Assembly (NCBI RefSeq): GCF_021375795.1
Contig: NZ_JAEIOI010000005.1
Span: forward strand, 175,348 to 239,347
Direction of reading: 5' to 3'
Length of the DNA: 64,000 bases
From: Pseudomonas anguilliseptica
Lineage (GTDB): Bacteria; Pseudomonadota; Gammaproteobacteria; Pseudomonadales; Pseudomonadaceae
This document shows positions 1 to 8,520 of this stretch, in pieces. Positions within the stretch are counted from its first letter, which is position 1. Each line of letters opens with the position of its first letter. The translations under genes and the position numbers were made by a program. The notes under the pieces are model-generated. The model was not told the origin of the DNA. It did no database searches and saw nothing but the letters and a program-made list of their open reading frames with translations.

Positions 1-176
1 TCGTTGATCATTTCCAGCGTCGGCATGCGCCCACGGACAATGCGGTCCTGGCTGGTCAGGTCATATTGTTTGACGCTTCCCGGTTCGGCTTCGTCCTCGG
101 TTTCCACCAAGCCGTCATCGACGCCATGCAGCAGGGCATCGATTTCATCCTGGGAAAGCAGGTCTTGCACAGCCAT
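1..176 (-). CDS. fliM: Flagellar motor switch protein FliM (N-terminal part, cut by window edge)
   Basis: Only the first 58 codons are inside the window; the gene continues past base 1. FliM is the C-ring protein that binds phospho-CheY and sets the rotation direction of the flagellum. The start gives MAVQDLLSQDEIDALLHG, and the LSQDEIDALL part is the conserved N-terminal CheY-P binding segment of the family. The ATG at 176 is preceded by an AGGAG site. It follows fliL by 13 bases, so the two are co-transcribed in the usual fliL-fliM order. Confidence 0.95.
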   Translation of the reverse strand, partial: MAVQDLLSQDEIDALLHGVDDGLVETEDEAEPGSVKQYDLTSQDRIVRGRMPTLEMIN

Positions 177-189
177 ATACGGCTCCTGG

Positions 190-720
190 TTACTGCAACA
201 CGAGGTTGGTGAACAACACTTGCTCGACCGTAACTTTACCGGTCTCCTTCTGCGCCAGTTCCTGCACGCTGGCGGTTGCCTGCTGACGCAGCATTTCCTT
301 GCCGACCGGAGTGATCAGCGAGGCAAAATCCTGGCTGGAAAACAGCATGACCAGGCGATTACGCAGTACCGGCATATGCACTTTGAGGGCATCCAGAGCG
401 GCCTGATCGCGGGTCATCAGGGCCACGCTGACCTGCATGTAACGGGCCCGGCCCTGATGATTGAAATTCACCACAAAAGCCGGGGCAAGCTCTTCGTAGA
501 TCGCTGCCTGCTTGACTGGCACCGCCGGTTCGGCTGCCGCAGCTGCCTTGGCTTCCTCGGCAGCACCATCATTCTTTTTGCTCAGAAAGAACCAGGTTCC
601 GCCAACGGAAAGGCCCACAGCCAGCAACACAGCAATAACGATGATGATGATCAGCTTCATTTTGCCGGCTGGTTTCGCCTCGGCGCCCGCCGCTGCGGGT
701 GCTGCTTCTTTCTTAGCCAT
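190..720 (-). CDS. fliL: Flagellar basal body-associated protein FliL
   Basis: FliL is a single-span inner-membrane protein that surrounds the stator and supports motor torque. The 176-residue product has an Ala/Lys-rich cytoplasmic N-terminus, one strong membrane segment at about residues 22-45 and a periplasmic domain ending in the family-typical hydrophobic FTNLVLQ-like tail. It lies directly upstream of fliM and 52 bases downstream of a sigma-54 type promoter (772-786), so it heads the fliLM... operon. Length is normal for Pseudomonas FliL. Confidence 0.93.
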   Translation of the reverse strand: MAKKEAAPAAAGAEAKPAGKMKLIIIIVIAVLLAVGLSVGGTWFFLSKKNDGAAEEAKAAAAAEPAVPVKQAAIYEELAPAFVVNFNHQGRARYMQVSVALMTRDQAALDALKVHMPVLRNRLVMLFSSQDFASLITPVGKEMLRQQATASVQELAQKETGKVTVEQVLFTNLVLQ

Positions 721-771
721 GCCAATAATCCGTCGTTATTCGGAGTTTTATCCGTTTTCAAAGGGTTAAGA

Positions 772-786
772 GCAAGTGTTATGCCA
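772..786 (-). promoter_or_regulatory. Sigma-54 (-24/-12) promoter of the fliL operon
   Basis: On the minus strand the sequence reads TGGCATAACACTTGC. The consensus is TGGCAC-N5-TTGC, so there is one mismatch in the -24 element. It lies 52 bases before the fliL ATG. In Pseudomonas the fliLMNOPQR-flhB operon is RpoN-dependent, which agrees with the position. Confidence 0.65.
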
Positions 787-874
787 GTCTATCAACAAAC
801 CTGCTCAATCTCGGTGGCCTACCCCGCAGGGCGATACGGCCAAGGCACACGCCAGCAGCGGGCCCAAACAAAAT

Positions 875-905
875 CGCCCGGCTCCCACAATCGGGGAGCC
901 GGGCG
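875..905 (-). terminator. Rho-independent terminator after fliK
   Basis: There is a perfect 12-bp stem: CGCCCGGCTCCC (875-886) pairs with GGGAGCCGGGCG (894-905) around a 7-base loop. On the minus strand it is followed by ATTTTGTTTG, a short U-rich tract. It sits 48 bases past the fliK stop and separates fliK from the fliL operon. Confidence 0.85.
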
Positions 906-952
906 AAATGCAGTTTAGATCAGTGAGCCTGGCAACTACAGCGGCAAGCGCT

Positions 953-2200
953 CTAGGCGTAATAATCCACCAGGCCACGGGCACTGACCGTGCTTGTACG
1001 AGCGGGCTCAACACCCCCCGGATGCAGTTCCTCATCAGCGCCCAACAGCTCGCTGGAAGCACCGCCACGGCCACGCCCGCCATCACCTTCCTGGCCTTGC
1101 CAGCCGCGACTGAGCGATTGGTCAGAGACATTGACGTCCAACTGGTTCATGCCCTGCTGGGCAAACAGCTCACGCAGGCGATGCATCTGCGAATCCAGCG
1201 CCTCACGCACCCCGGCATGGGGACTGGCAAAGGTCACCTGGCTTTGCTCCTGATTGACGCTGATACGCACTTCCAGACGTCCTAGCTCAGCCGGATCCAG
1301 TTGAATCTCGGCAGATTTTAGGTTCTGGCTGGACATCACCATGACCCGATCCACCACGGCTTCACTCCAGCCGCCCTGATGCATCGGTACTGGCTGCCCG
1401 ACCACCACCGGCGCCCGAGCCGACAACGGTGTCTGTTGACCAATAGCCTGGCTCAGCGCATTGAGCTTGCTGACAAAGTTTTCCGGTGTGGTGTTTGCCG
1501 TACCCTCTTTCAACGCCTCAAGGCCCTTGCCTGTCAGCGCCTCCAGCTGCAACTCGGGCAGTTCGAGGGCGTCACCCTCTACCGGCACCTCATCCTGCAC
1601 AACCTGACTGGCCAGCAGACTCTGGCTGATACTTTGCGCCTGCGCCGAAGGTGTTGCTGCCTGGTCGGCCTGCAGCTTGTCCTTCGCCCCCATTTCCAGG
1701 GCCATGCGCACGGCCGGCAACTGGTTGAGCGCGTCCAGTTCAGGATCAAAACTGGCGTCGGTCATGCTCGCCGGACCGGAGCTGGTCAGGCTGGTCGTGG
1801 CCACGGGTAACGCGTCGCTGACGGTTGTCAGCTCTTCGCTGTCCTCGGGGGGCAACTCACCGGTAATGCCCAACAGCAATAGCGGATCAAGCACGGCACC
1901 CTCGACTGCCGGATCACTCGGCAAAGGCTTGCCGCTATCGGCAATCTCGCTCTGTCCGGCGGTGGCAACTGCCTGCGTGTCTTCGTCTTTCTTTTCCGCA
2001 GGTTTGCTGTCGCGCGCAGGCTTGGCGGAAGCCTCGCTACGCTCGGAAGCCTTGGCCTGACGCGCCTTGGCATACTCCTGAGAGAAGCTGGAAGCCTCAT
2101 TTCTGCTGGGCTCTGCGGGTTTGGCCGGCGCTTTTGCTGCAGCAGCCCGGGTCTTAACTTCAGGGGCCGATTTGAGCAGCAGATCGGGGGCAACGGACAT
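953..2200 (-). CDS. fliK: Flagellar hook-length control protein FliK
   Basis: FliK is the secreted molecular ruler that fixes hook length and switches the export gate (FlhB) from rod/hook to filament substrates. The 415-residue product has a long low-complexity Ala/Pro/Glu-rich N-terminal half. Its conserved C-terminal Flg_hook domain lies at about residues 285-370, with the diagnostic LDPAELGRLEVRI segment and a following stretch of heptads. The ATG at 2200 lies 40 bases below a sigma-54 element, and the gene ends before a strong terminator, so it appears to be its own transcription unit. Confidence 0.9.
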   Translation of the reverse strand: MSVAPDLLLKSAPEVKTRAAAAKAPAKPAEPSRNEASSFSQEYAKARQAKASERSEASAKPARDSKPAEKKDEDTQAVATAGQSEIADSGKPLPSDPAVEGAVLDPLLLLGITGELPPEDSEELTTVSDALPVATTSLTSSGPASMTDASFDPELDALNQLPAVRMALEMGAKDKLQADQAATPSAQAQSISQSLLASQVVQDEVPVEGDALELPELQLEALTGKGLEALKEGTANTTPENFVSKLNALSQAIGQQTPLSARAPVVVGQPVPMHQGGWSEAVVDRVMVMSSQNLKSAEIQLDPAELGRLEVRISVNQEQSQVTFASPHAGVREALDSQMHRLRELFAQQGMNQLDVNVSDQSLSRGWQGQEGDGGRGRGGASSELLGADEELHPGGVEPARTSTVSARGLVDYYA

Positions 2201-2239
2201 GGATACTCTCCGCTCTGGGTTGGTCGTACGGAGAGTTTT

Positions 2240-2254
2240 GCAAGGGACGGGCCA
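2240..2254 (-). promoter_or_regulatory. Sigma-54 promoter of fliK
   Basis: The minus strand reads TGGCCCGTCCCTTGC, one mismatch from TGGCAC-N5-TTGC and followed by an A as in good sites. It is 40 bases upstream of the fliK start. The assignment rests on motif match and position only. Confidence 0.6.
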
Positions 2255-2316
2255 ACTTGTTGGCCACAGGATAAACAGCAGAGCAATGCAGCAAAATCAG
2301 GCTCAGCGCAGCAAGA

Positions 2317-2670
2317 CTAATGCCGATAACGCTGGCGCTCGGACTTGAGCAGGATGCGTACGATGGCAAATTCCCGTTCGATCTGCTCGACCAGATCGGG
2401 TGCCAGCTCAAGCTGCTCACGCCGCCCGACCTCTTCCAGCTGTTTGCACAGCCCCGCCAGCATCAGCGCGCCCATGTTGCTGCAACTGCCTTTGAAGCTG
2501 TGCGCAGACAACCGCAGGTTCTGTGCATCGGCAGCCTGCTCAGCTTGGCGCAGCACCAGCAGACGCTCTTCAGAGTCAGCCAGAAAAGTGTCCAGCAACA
2601 CCGGATACTCATCTTCCATGACATCCTGCAACGCCGCCAATACGGCACTATCAAGGTGAATATCGGACAA
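2317..2670 (-). CDS. hptB: Hpt-domain phosphotransfer protein HptB
   Basis: A 117-residue four-helix Hpt protein. The motif HSFKGS places the phosphorylated histidine at His57. In P. aeruginosa HptB relays phosphate from several hybrid kinases to the response regulator HsbR, and here hsbR lies directly upstream with 30 bases between. The start appears to be TTG at 2670, with a GGGGAG site at a good distance; no better start is visible. The HptB-HsbR-HsbA branch controls FlgM/FliA-dependent motility and c-di-GMP in that species; the same role here is inferred. Confidence 0.88.
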   Translation of the reverse strand: MSDIHLDSAVLAALQDVMEDEYPVLLDTFLADSEERLLVLRQAEQAADAQNLRLSAHSFKGSCSNMGALMLAGLCKQLEEVGRREQLELAPDLVEQIEREFAIVRILLKSERQRYRH

Positions 2671-2700
2671 CGGCTCGCTCCCCTCGCGTGTTGCCCCGGA

Positions 2701-4395
2701 TTATGCCCCAGGCAACCAGGAAAACTCCACGCGCACCCCCGGTTCGCCGTCGCCCCAGCTGCAACGTTCACTCAGTTGCCTGACCAGGGCCAGCCCGCGA
2801 CCACTCAGGCTGTGGCTGTTGCAGGGCTCAGCCGGCACATGCTGCGCATCGAACCCTGAACCGCTGTCCTCCACACGGATAATCAAACGCCCACCGGCGC
2901 CTTCCGGTAGCAATTGCAGGTGAAAACGCACAAAACCGTCGGTCAACGCGGCCAGACGCACGCCGCGCTGACGGTAATACTCGGCAAACCCTTCGGCATC
3001 GGCCTTTAGCGCCGAGTCTAGGCCCAGCACACCGTGTTCCAGAGCATTGGAATAGAGCTCGGCCAGCACACTGAACAGCGCGCCACCTTGCGGGCGCAGA
3101 CCTTGCACCTCCAGGAGCAGCTGCAGCAGAAACGGCAGCGGGTTGAAGTGGCGAAGGGTTTCCCCGCGAAACTCGAAACTGGCGGACCAATCCAGCGAAT
3201 GGCTCTGGCCATTGTCGGCAAAGGCCAGTGGCGGCCGGCTCAGTTGACCATCGGCGACCAGACTGACTTCCAGCAGGCTGACATCATCCTGCTGCTCCCC
3301 ACTGAAACGCAGTAACGCCTGCTGAATCTCGGCAAACAACGCCTGGGGTTCACGGTTGGCGGCAAACACCTCAAGCAGCCGCCCTTCACCAAACAGCTCG
3401 CCCTGTTTGTTACAGGCTTCCAGCACACCATCGGAGAGGAGGATTACCCGATCCCCGGGCGCCAATGGGTAGACCTCGTACTTATCGTTGAAGGCGCCGG
3501 GCTCCAGAACGCCCAGGGGCAGGTGCCGCGATACCAGCGGCAAGCGCTGGCCGTTGGCGTGGAGCAGGTAACCGTCAGGCAGACCACCGTTCCACACCTC
3601 GACCACCTGACGCTGAAAGCTGATATTCAGCACGCTGGCGCAGCAGAACACTCCGCGCGGCAGGATGCGCTTGAGCTTGGCATTGATCTCGCGCAGCACC
3701 TCGGCCAGGGAATAGCCCTTGGCGGTCATGCCATAAAACACTTCAGCCAGCGGCATCGCACCAATCGCGGCGGGCAGACCATGCCCGGTGAAATCACCGA
3801 GCAGCACATGCATGCCACCAGAAGGTTTAAAAGCCGCCAGCAGCAGGTCGCCATTGAAGACCGCATAGGGTGATTGCAGGTAGCGGATATTCGGTGCATC
3901 CAGGCAGCCGGAATGCGCCACCTTGTCGAACACGGCTTTGGCTACACGCTGTTCATTGAGCAGGTGCTCGTTGTGCCGGGAGATCAGGTCGCGCTGCTGC
4001 AGCACGGTTTCCTGCAGGCGCCGCAGGCGATCCATGGCCTTGATCTTGGCTTCGAGAATGACCCGGTTATAGGGTTTGGCGAGAAAGTCGTCGCCGCCGG
4101 CCTCCAGGCACCGCACCAAGGCTTCGCCTTCGGTCAGCGAGGTGAGGAAAATAATCGGCACCAGCTCTTCGCCGGCCGCCTGCTTGATCCGTCGCGCGGC
4201 TTCAAAACCGTCCATGACCGGCATCAGGGCATCCATCAGCACCAGCTGCGGGCGCTCCTGCTCAAACAGCGCCACGGCCTCCAGGCCATTACTAGCCGTC
4301 AGCACGCGATGCCCCTGACGGCTGACAATGGTCGACAGCAACATGCGGTCAGCCGCGTTGTCCTCGGCAATCAGGATGGACAAGCGCTCGGACAT
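2701..4395 (-). CDS. hsbR: HsbR: response regulator with PP2C phosphatase and anti-sigma kinase domains
   Basis: The 564-residue protein has three modules. A receiver domain occupies about residues 5-120, with Asp55 in LVLMDALMP as phosphoacceptor. A PP2C/SpoIIE-like phosphatase follows at about 180-380, with metal-binding motifs around GDFTGHGLP and LLSDGV. A GHKL serine-kinase-like ATPase is at about 420-560, with the N-box ELYSNALEHG and the G-box VEDSGSGFD. In the HptB pathway this protein both phosphorylates and dephosphorylates the STAS protein HsbA, encoded 15 bases upstream. The order hsbA-hsbR-hptB is a compact operon. Confidence 0.9.
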   Translation of the reverse strand: MSERLSILIAEDNAADRMLLSTIVSRQGHRVLTASNGLEAVALFEQERPQLVLMDALMPVMDGFEAARRIKQAAGEELVPIIFLTSLTEGEALVRCLEAGGDDFLAKPYNRVILEAKIKAMDRLRRLQETVLQQRDLISRHNEHLLNEQRVAKAVFDKVAHSGCLDAPNIRYLQSPYAVFNGDLLLAAFKPSGGMHVLLGDFTGHGLPAAIGAMPLAEVFYGMTAKGYSLAEVLREINAKLKRILPRGVFCCASVLNISFQRQVVEVWNGGLPDGYLLHANGQRLPLVSRHLPLGVLEPGAFNDKYEVYPLAPGDRVILLSDGVLEACNKQGELFGEGRLLEVFAANREPQALFAEIQQALLRFSGEQQDDVSLLEVSLVADGQLSRPPLAFADNGQSHSLDWSASFEFRGETLRHFNPLPFLLQLLLEVQGLRPQGGALFSVLAELYSNALEHGVLGLDSALKADAEGFAEYYRQRGVRLAALTDGFVRFHLQLLPEGAGGRLIIRVEDSGSGFDAQHVPAEPCNSHSLSGRGLALVRQLSERCSWGDGEPGVRVEFSWLPGA

Positions 4396-4410
4396 GACAC
4401 GTGCTCCGTG

Positions 4411-4716
4411 TCAGGCGATCTTGAACAGCTGCTCGAAATTCGAGATGGCGAGAATCTTGCGCACATCCGGGTTGCAGTTGAGCAAGCGGATCTGCGCACT
4501 GTCACCACCCGCGTGGTCACGCAGCAGCAACAGCATGCCGAGCGCCGAACTGTCCAGGTAGGTGGTGTCTTTGAGGTCTACAACGTAGCGTTGTGGGGTG
4601 CTGTTGACGCGCTCGTAGGCATTGCGAAATTCCTGATGAGCACCGAAGTCAAAGCGTCCCTGAATCAGAATGGTCAGCTCTTGCCCATCAGATGAGGGCA
4701 GCGAGGTGATGGCCAT
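4411..4716 (-). CDS. hsbA: HsbA: STAS-domain anti-sigma factor antagonist
   Basis: A 101-residue single STAS domain. The motif TTYLDSSALGML contains the switch serine (Ser56). In P. aeruginosa unphosphorylated HsbA binds the anti-sigma factor FlgM and phosphorylated HsbA binds the diguanylate cyclase HsbD; HsbR sets the state. Neither partner gene is in this window. It starts at ATG 4716 with an AGGAG site, 158 bases beyond the fliJ stop. No sigma-54 element is visible there, so it may have its own sigma-70 promoter or be read through from fliJ. Confidence 0.9.
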   Translation of the reverse strand: MAITSLPSSDGQELTILIQGRFDFGAHQEFRNAYERVNSTPQRYVVDLKDTTYLDSSALGMLLLLRDHAGGDSAQIRLLNCNPDVRKILAISNFEQLFKIA

Positions 4717-4874
4717 GAATTACTCCTATCAACGAAAAGACCGGGCCGCACGTTCAGGTGGGCCAGACTGCAGGTTATGCATGATCAAGATGTAGCATCG
4801 CTACGCCCAGGCGGCAACTGTTTAGGGTGAGCTGATGTTGCCATTCATGCGCCGCGACCTGACGGCAATTCGGC

Positions 4875-5327
4875 CTAGTACTGCGAATTGCGTGCACTCA
4901 GGCGTTGCGACAGCTCATCAAGCAGTTTCTGCTCGCGCTTGTCTTCGGCCATGCGGGCTTCGTCCTGGTAGCGCTTGACCAGTTTGCGCAGCCCCTCCAG
5001 ACGGGCATAACGCTGCTGCCACACGTCACGCACCTTGTGCATATTGGCGCGGTGCCAGTCCACGCTATTGCGCTGCTGACCAATCGCTGTTTCCAGTTGC
5101 GAAAGAAAGCGCTGGTAGTTCATCAGCCACTGCCCGGAAACGCCGCGCTGGCCCTCGCTGATCCACTGCTGCTGATAATCGCCGCGATAGCGCTCCAGAT
5201 CGCCCAGCTGCACTTCAGCCTGACGCAACAGGCCTTGGGCGTGGCCGAGCTGCAAGGCAGCTTCGCGCTCGGCCCGCTCGGCCATGTCCACCACCGGTGC
5301 CAGCCGTGCGGCGCGGCTTTGTGCCAT
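4875..5327 (-). CDS. fliJ: Flagellar export chaperone FliJ
   Basis: A 150-residue, highly charged, almost wholly alpha-helical coiled-coil protein, as expected for FliJ. FliJ is the central stalk of the flagellar export ATPase; it contacts FliI and FlhA and escorts substrates. It lies 3 bases after fliI and closes the fliEFGHIJ run. Confidence 0.9.
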   Translation of the reverse strand: MAQSRAARLAPVVDMAERAEREAALQLGHAQGLLRQAEVQLGDLERYRGDYQQQWISEGQRGVSGQWLMNYQRFLSQLETAIGQQRNSVDWHRANMHKVRDVWQQRYARLEGLRKLVKRYQDEARMAEDKREQKLLDELSQRLSARNSQY

Positions 5328-5330
5328 GGA

Positions 5331-6692
5331 TTAGGCCCCTGCTGCCGCGGGGTTGAAGGTGGCCGCCAGCTGGGTGCGACTGCTTTCCAGGCTCTCGTTA
5401 TCTTGCAGGCTCTGGCGCAGGTACTTGACCATGGCGGGCTGGCGGGCAATTGCCAGATCAGTGTCGGCATCGCCACCAGCAACATAAGCGCCCACACTGA
5501 TCAGATCGCGACTCTGCTGGTAACGCGACCACAACTGCTTGAAGCGCTGCGACAGGCGCAGGTGCTCTTCGCTGACCACTTGCGGCATCACCCGACTGAT
5601 CGACGCTTCGATATCAATGGCCGGGTAATGCCCCTCCTCCGCCAGGCGGCGGGACAACACGATATGCCCGTCGAGCACGCCACGGGCGGCATCGGCAATC
5701 GGATCCTGCTGATCATCGCCTTCGCTGAGTACGGTATAGAACGCGGTAATCGAACCGCCACCCTCTTCGGCATTGCCGGCACGCTCCACCAGCTTCGGCA
5801 GGCGGGCAAACACTGACGGCGGATAGCCTTTGGTGGCAGGTGGCTCGCCAATGGCCAGAGCGATTTCGCGCTGGGCCTGGGCAAAACGGGTCAGCGAGTC
5901 CATCAACAGCAGCACGTTCTTGCCCTTGTCGCGGAAATACTCGGCAATCCGCGTGCAATACATCGCCGCGCGTAAACGCATCAGCGGCGCATCGTCGGCT
6001 GGCGAGGCTACCACTACTGAGCGCTTGAGCCCCTCGTGACCGAGGATCTCATCAATAAACTCTTTTACCTCACGGCCCCGCTCACCTATCAGCCCGACCA
6101 CGATGATGTCGGCCTCGGTAAAGCGCGTCATCATGCCCAGCAATACCGATTTACCCACACCGGTACCGGCAAACAGGCCGAGGCGCTGGCCACGGCCGAC
6201 AGTGAGCAAGCCGTTGATCGAACGGATGCCGACATCCAGCGGTTCGCTGATCGGGTGGCGATTGAGCGGGTTGATCGTCGGGCCATCCATCGGCACCCAG
6301 TCCTCGGCCTTCATGCCACCCTTGCCGTCGAGGGCGCGACCGGTGCCATCGAGCACTCGGCCAAGCATCGACATGCCCATCGGCAATCGTCCGGTATCCG
6401 GCAATGGCACCACGCGGGCACCGGGAGCGATACCGGCCAGACTGCCGACCGGCATCAGAAAGATCTTGCCATTGGCAAAGCCCATAACCTCGGCTTCAAC
6501 CTGCACGGGATGGTAGCTGTCGTCGTTGATCACCAGACAACGGCTGCCCAGGGCAGCACGCAGGCCCTCGGCCTCCAGCGTAAGCCCCACCATGCGCAGC
6601 AGGCGCCCTTCCACCAGGGGTTGAGTGGGCAACTGCACGGCATCGGCATAACCGCCCAAACGCTTGGCGAAACTCACCCGTTCAAGGCGCAT
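5331..6692 (-). CDS. fliI: Flagellum-specific ATP synthase FliI
   Basis: FliI is the hexameric ATPase of the flagellar type III export apparatus. The 453-residue product has the Walker A motif GTGVGKS at about residue 173, the catalytic GERGREV segment, the Walker B region [18 protein letters not shown] and a C-terminal domain typical of the F1-beta/FliI family. Its start overlaps the end of fliH by 11 bases, indicating translational coupling. Confidence 0.96.
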   Translation of the reverse strand: MRLERVSFAKRLGGYADAVQLPTQPLVEGRLLRMVGLTLEAEGLRAALGSRCLVINDDSYHPVQVEAEVMGFANGKIFLMPVGSLAGIAPGARVVPLPDTGRLPMGMSMLGRVLDGTGRALDGKGGMKAEDWVPMDGPTINPLNRHPISEPLDVGIRSINGLLTVGRGQRLGLFAGTGVGKSVLLGMMTRFTEADIIVVGLIGERGREVKEFIDEILGHEGLKRSVVVASPADDAPLMRLRAAMYCTRIAEYFRDKGKNVLLLMDSLTRFAQAQREIALAIGEPPATKGYPPSVFARLPKLVERAGNAEEGGGSITAFYTVLSEGDDQQDPIADAARGVLDGHIVLSRRLAEEGHYPAIDIEASISRVMPQVVSEEHLRLSQRFKQLWSRYQQSRDLISVGAYVAGGDADTDLAIARQPAMVKYLRQSLQDNESLESSRTQLAATFNPAAAGA

Positions 6693-7500
6693 CGACGTTC
6701 GCCTGCTTGTCTATCGGCGCGGTATCCAGGTCGATATGCAGATCCGCTTCCTGCGGATGCGCGGCCTGTTCACGCTGCTGCTCGAACAGTTGCTTGAGGG
6801 CCTGATTGAGGCGGGTTTCCACGGTGGCATCAATGCGGCTGAGTTCACTTTCCACCCGGCAGCCTCCGGGCAGCAGCGAAGCATCTTCGAGAATGCGCCA
6901 GTTTTCTTCGTGGCGTTCACGCAAGGCCTTGATCATCTCGAAATCTTGCGGATTGACGTGAATGCGGATGTTACTGGTGCCCATGGGCAGCAGTTTGAGC
7001 GCTTCGCTCAAGACCTGACGGATCTGGCTGGAATCGCTGACCAGCTCGCGCTGAATCACCTGGCGCACCATCTGCCCGAGCAGCGTCACCATCGCCTCTT
7101 CCAGTTGCTGATCCTGCGCAGCGATGGGCTCGAACAGCTGCGCCATCAGTTGCTCAAGGCCGACCATTTTCGCCGCCAGGGCCATGTCGGACTCCTGCTT
7201 GGCTTTCAGCTGACCGGCATGGAAGCCGTCTTTCTCACCCGTGGCAAAACCTTCGTTGTAGGCATCCTGGCGAATGGCTTCCAGCTCATCCAGCGTCAAG
7301 GGTTTGACGTCTTCCAGTGCCACTTCTTCGCTTTCGGCCGGCACCTGCTCGCTGACCTCGACCACCGACTCGGCCGCCTGCTCCTCTTCACTGGGCTCAG
7401 GCGTTTCCACTTCCGGGTCAAAGCTGGGTAGCGCCCATAGGTCAACGCTCTTGAGATCCTTGGCGCGAATCAGCTCGCTGGGCGGCTCTTTGCTGGACAT
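6682..7500 (-). CDS. fliH: Flagellar assembly protein FliH
   Basis: FliH is the stator-like regulator that holds the FliI ATPase at the export gate. The 272-residue product begins with an acidic disordered segment, then has a helical central part and a conserved C-terminal FliH/HrpE domain (about 120-235) containing [16 protein letters not shown]. It lies 3 bases after fliG and overlaps fliI. The N-terminus is rich in Glu/Val/Pro, as is usual in Pseudomonas. Confidence 0.92.
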   Translation of the reverse strand: MSSKEPPSELIRAKDLKSVDLWALPSFDPEVETPEPSEEEQAAESVVEVSEQVPAESEEVALEDVKPLTLDELEAIRQDAYNEGFATGEKDGFHAGQLKAKQESDMALAAKMVGLEQLMAQLFEPIAAQDQQLEEAMVTLLGQMVRQVIQRELVSDSSQIRQVLSEALKLLPMGTSNIRIHVNPQDFEMIKALRERHEENWRILEDASLLPGGCRVESELSRIDATVETRLNQALKQLFEQQREQAAHPQEADLHIDLDTAPIDKQANVDAP

Positions 7501-7503
7501 TGT

Positions 7504-8520
7504 TTAGACCATTTCCTCGCCACCCTTACCGCCCAGGACAATCTCCCCGGCTTCGGCCATGCGGCGGGCAATGGTAAGGATTTCCTTCTGCGCAGTTTCC
7601 ACGTCGCTGACACGTACCGGGCCTTTGGCTTCAAGGTCATCACGCAGCAGCTCGGCAGCGCGTTTGGACATGTTCTTGAAGACTTTTTCCTTGATCGCCT
7701 CGTCCGCGCCCTTGAGCGCCAGCACCAGCACGTCCGAGGACACTTCACGCAGCAACGCCTGAATGCCACGGTCGTCGACATCGGCCAGGTTGTCGAAGAC
7801 GAACATCAGGTCTTCGATCTGACTGGAAAGGTCTTCGTCGACTTCGCGGATCGAATCCATCAATTGACCCTCAACCGAACTGTCGAGGAAGTTCATGATG
7901 TCCGCCGCACGCTTCACCCCACCCAACGCAGCACGGGATGTGTTGGCACTGCCAGAGAACTGCCGTTCAAGAATATCGTTGAGCTCTTTCAGCGCTGCAG
8001 GCTGCACGGTTTCCAGCGAGGACACCCGCAAGACGATATCCAGACGCACCTTATGGTCGAAGTGGCCCAGCACTTCACCGGCCTGATCAGGGTCAAGATA
8101 GGCCACCACGATGGCCTGAATCTGCGGGTGCTCATAGCGGATCACATCCGCCACGGCGCGCGGCTCCATCCACTTCAGGCTGTCAAGGCCGCTGGTGCTG
8201 CCGCCCAGCAGAATGCGGTCGATCAGGTTGCCCGCCTTGTCCTCGCCCAAGGCTGCGGTGAGCATCTTACGGATATAACCATCGGCGCCGACGCCCAAGC
8301 TGGTCTGATCACCGACGATCTCGACGAACTCGCCCATTACCTGCTCAACCTGCTCGCGCTGGATATTGCGCATACCGGCCATGGCCACGCCAACGCGCTG
8401 CACTTCCTTCGGCCCCAGGTGGCGCAGCACCTGGGCAGCGTCGGTTTCACCCAGCGACAGCAGCAGAATCGCGGCCTTGTCGACCTTGCTCAACTTAGTG
8501 GCGGTTCGATTCTCACTCAT
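7504..8520 (-). CDS. fliG: Flagellar motor switch protein FliG
   Basis: FliG is the C-ring protein that meets the stator and generates torque. The 338-residue length is the family norm. The N-terminal domain carries LSKVDKAAILLLSLGE, the middle domain the EHPQ motif, and the C-terminal domain the charged torque helix MFVFDNLADVDDRGIQALLR. The start overlaps the fliF stop by 8 bases. Confidence 0.97.
   Translation of the reverse strand: MSENRTATKLSKVDKAAILLLSLGETDAAQVLRHLGPKEVQRVGVAMAGMRNIQREQVEQVMGEFVEIVGDQTSLGVGADGYIRKMLTAALGEDKAGNLIDRILLGGSTSGLDSLKWMEPRAVADVIRYEHPQIQAIVVAYLDPDQAGEVLGHFDHKVRLDIVLRVSSLETVQPAALKELNDILERQFSGSANTSRAALGGVKRAADIMNFLDSSVEGQLMDSIREVDEDLSSQIEDLMFVFDNLADVDDRGIQALLREVSSDVLVLALKGADEAIKEKVFKNMSKRAAELLRDDLEAKGPVRVSDVETAQKEILTIARRMAEAGEIVLGGKGGEEMV

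Noticed and set aside
4717..4874. Sigma-54 or FliA promoter before hsbA
   Set aside because: No TGGCAC-N5-TTGC or TAAA-N15-GCCGATAA match could be found in the 158-base gap.
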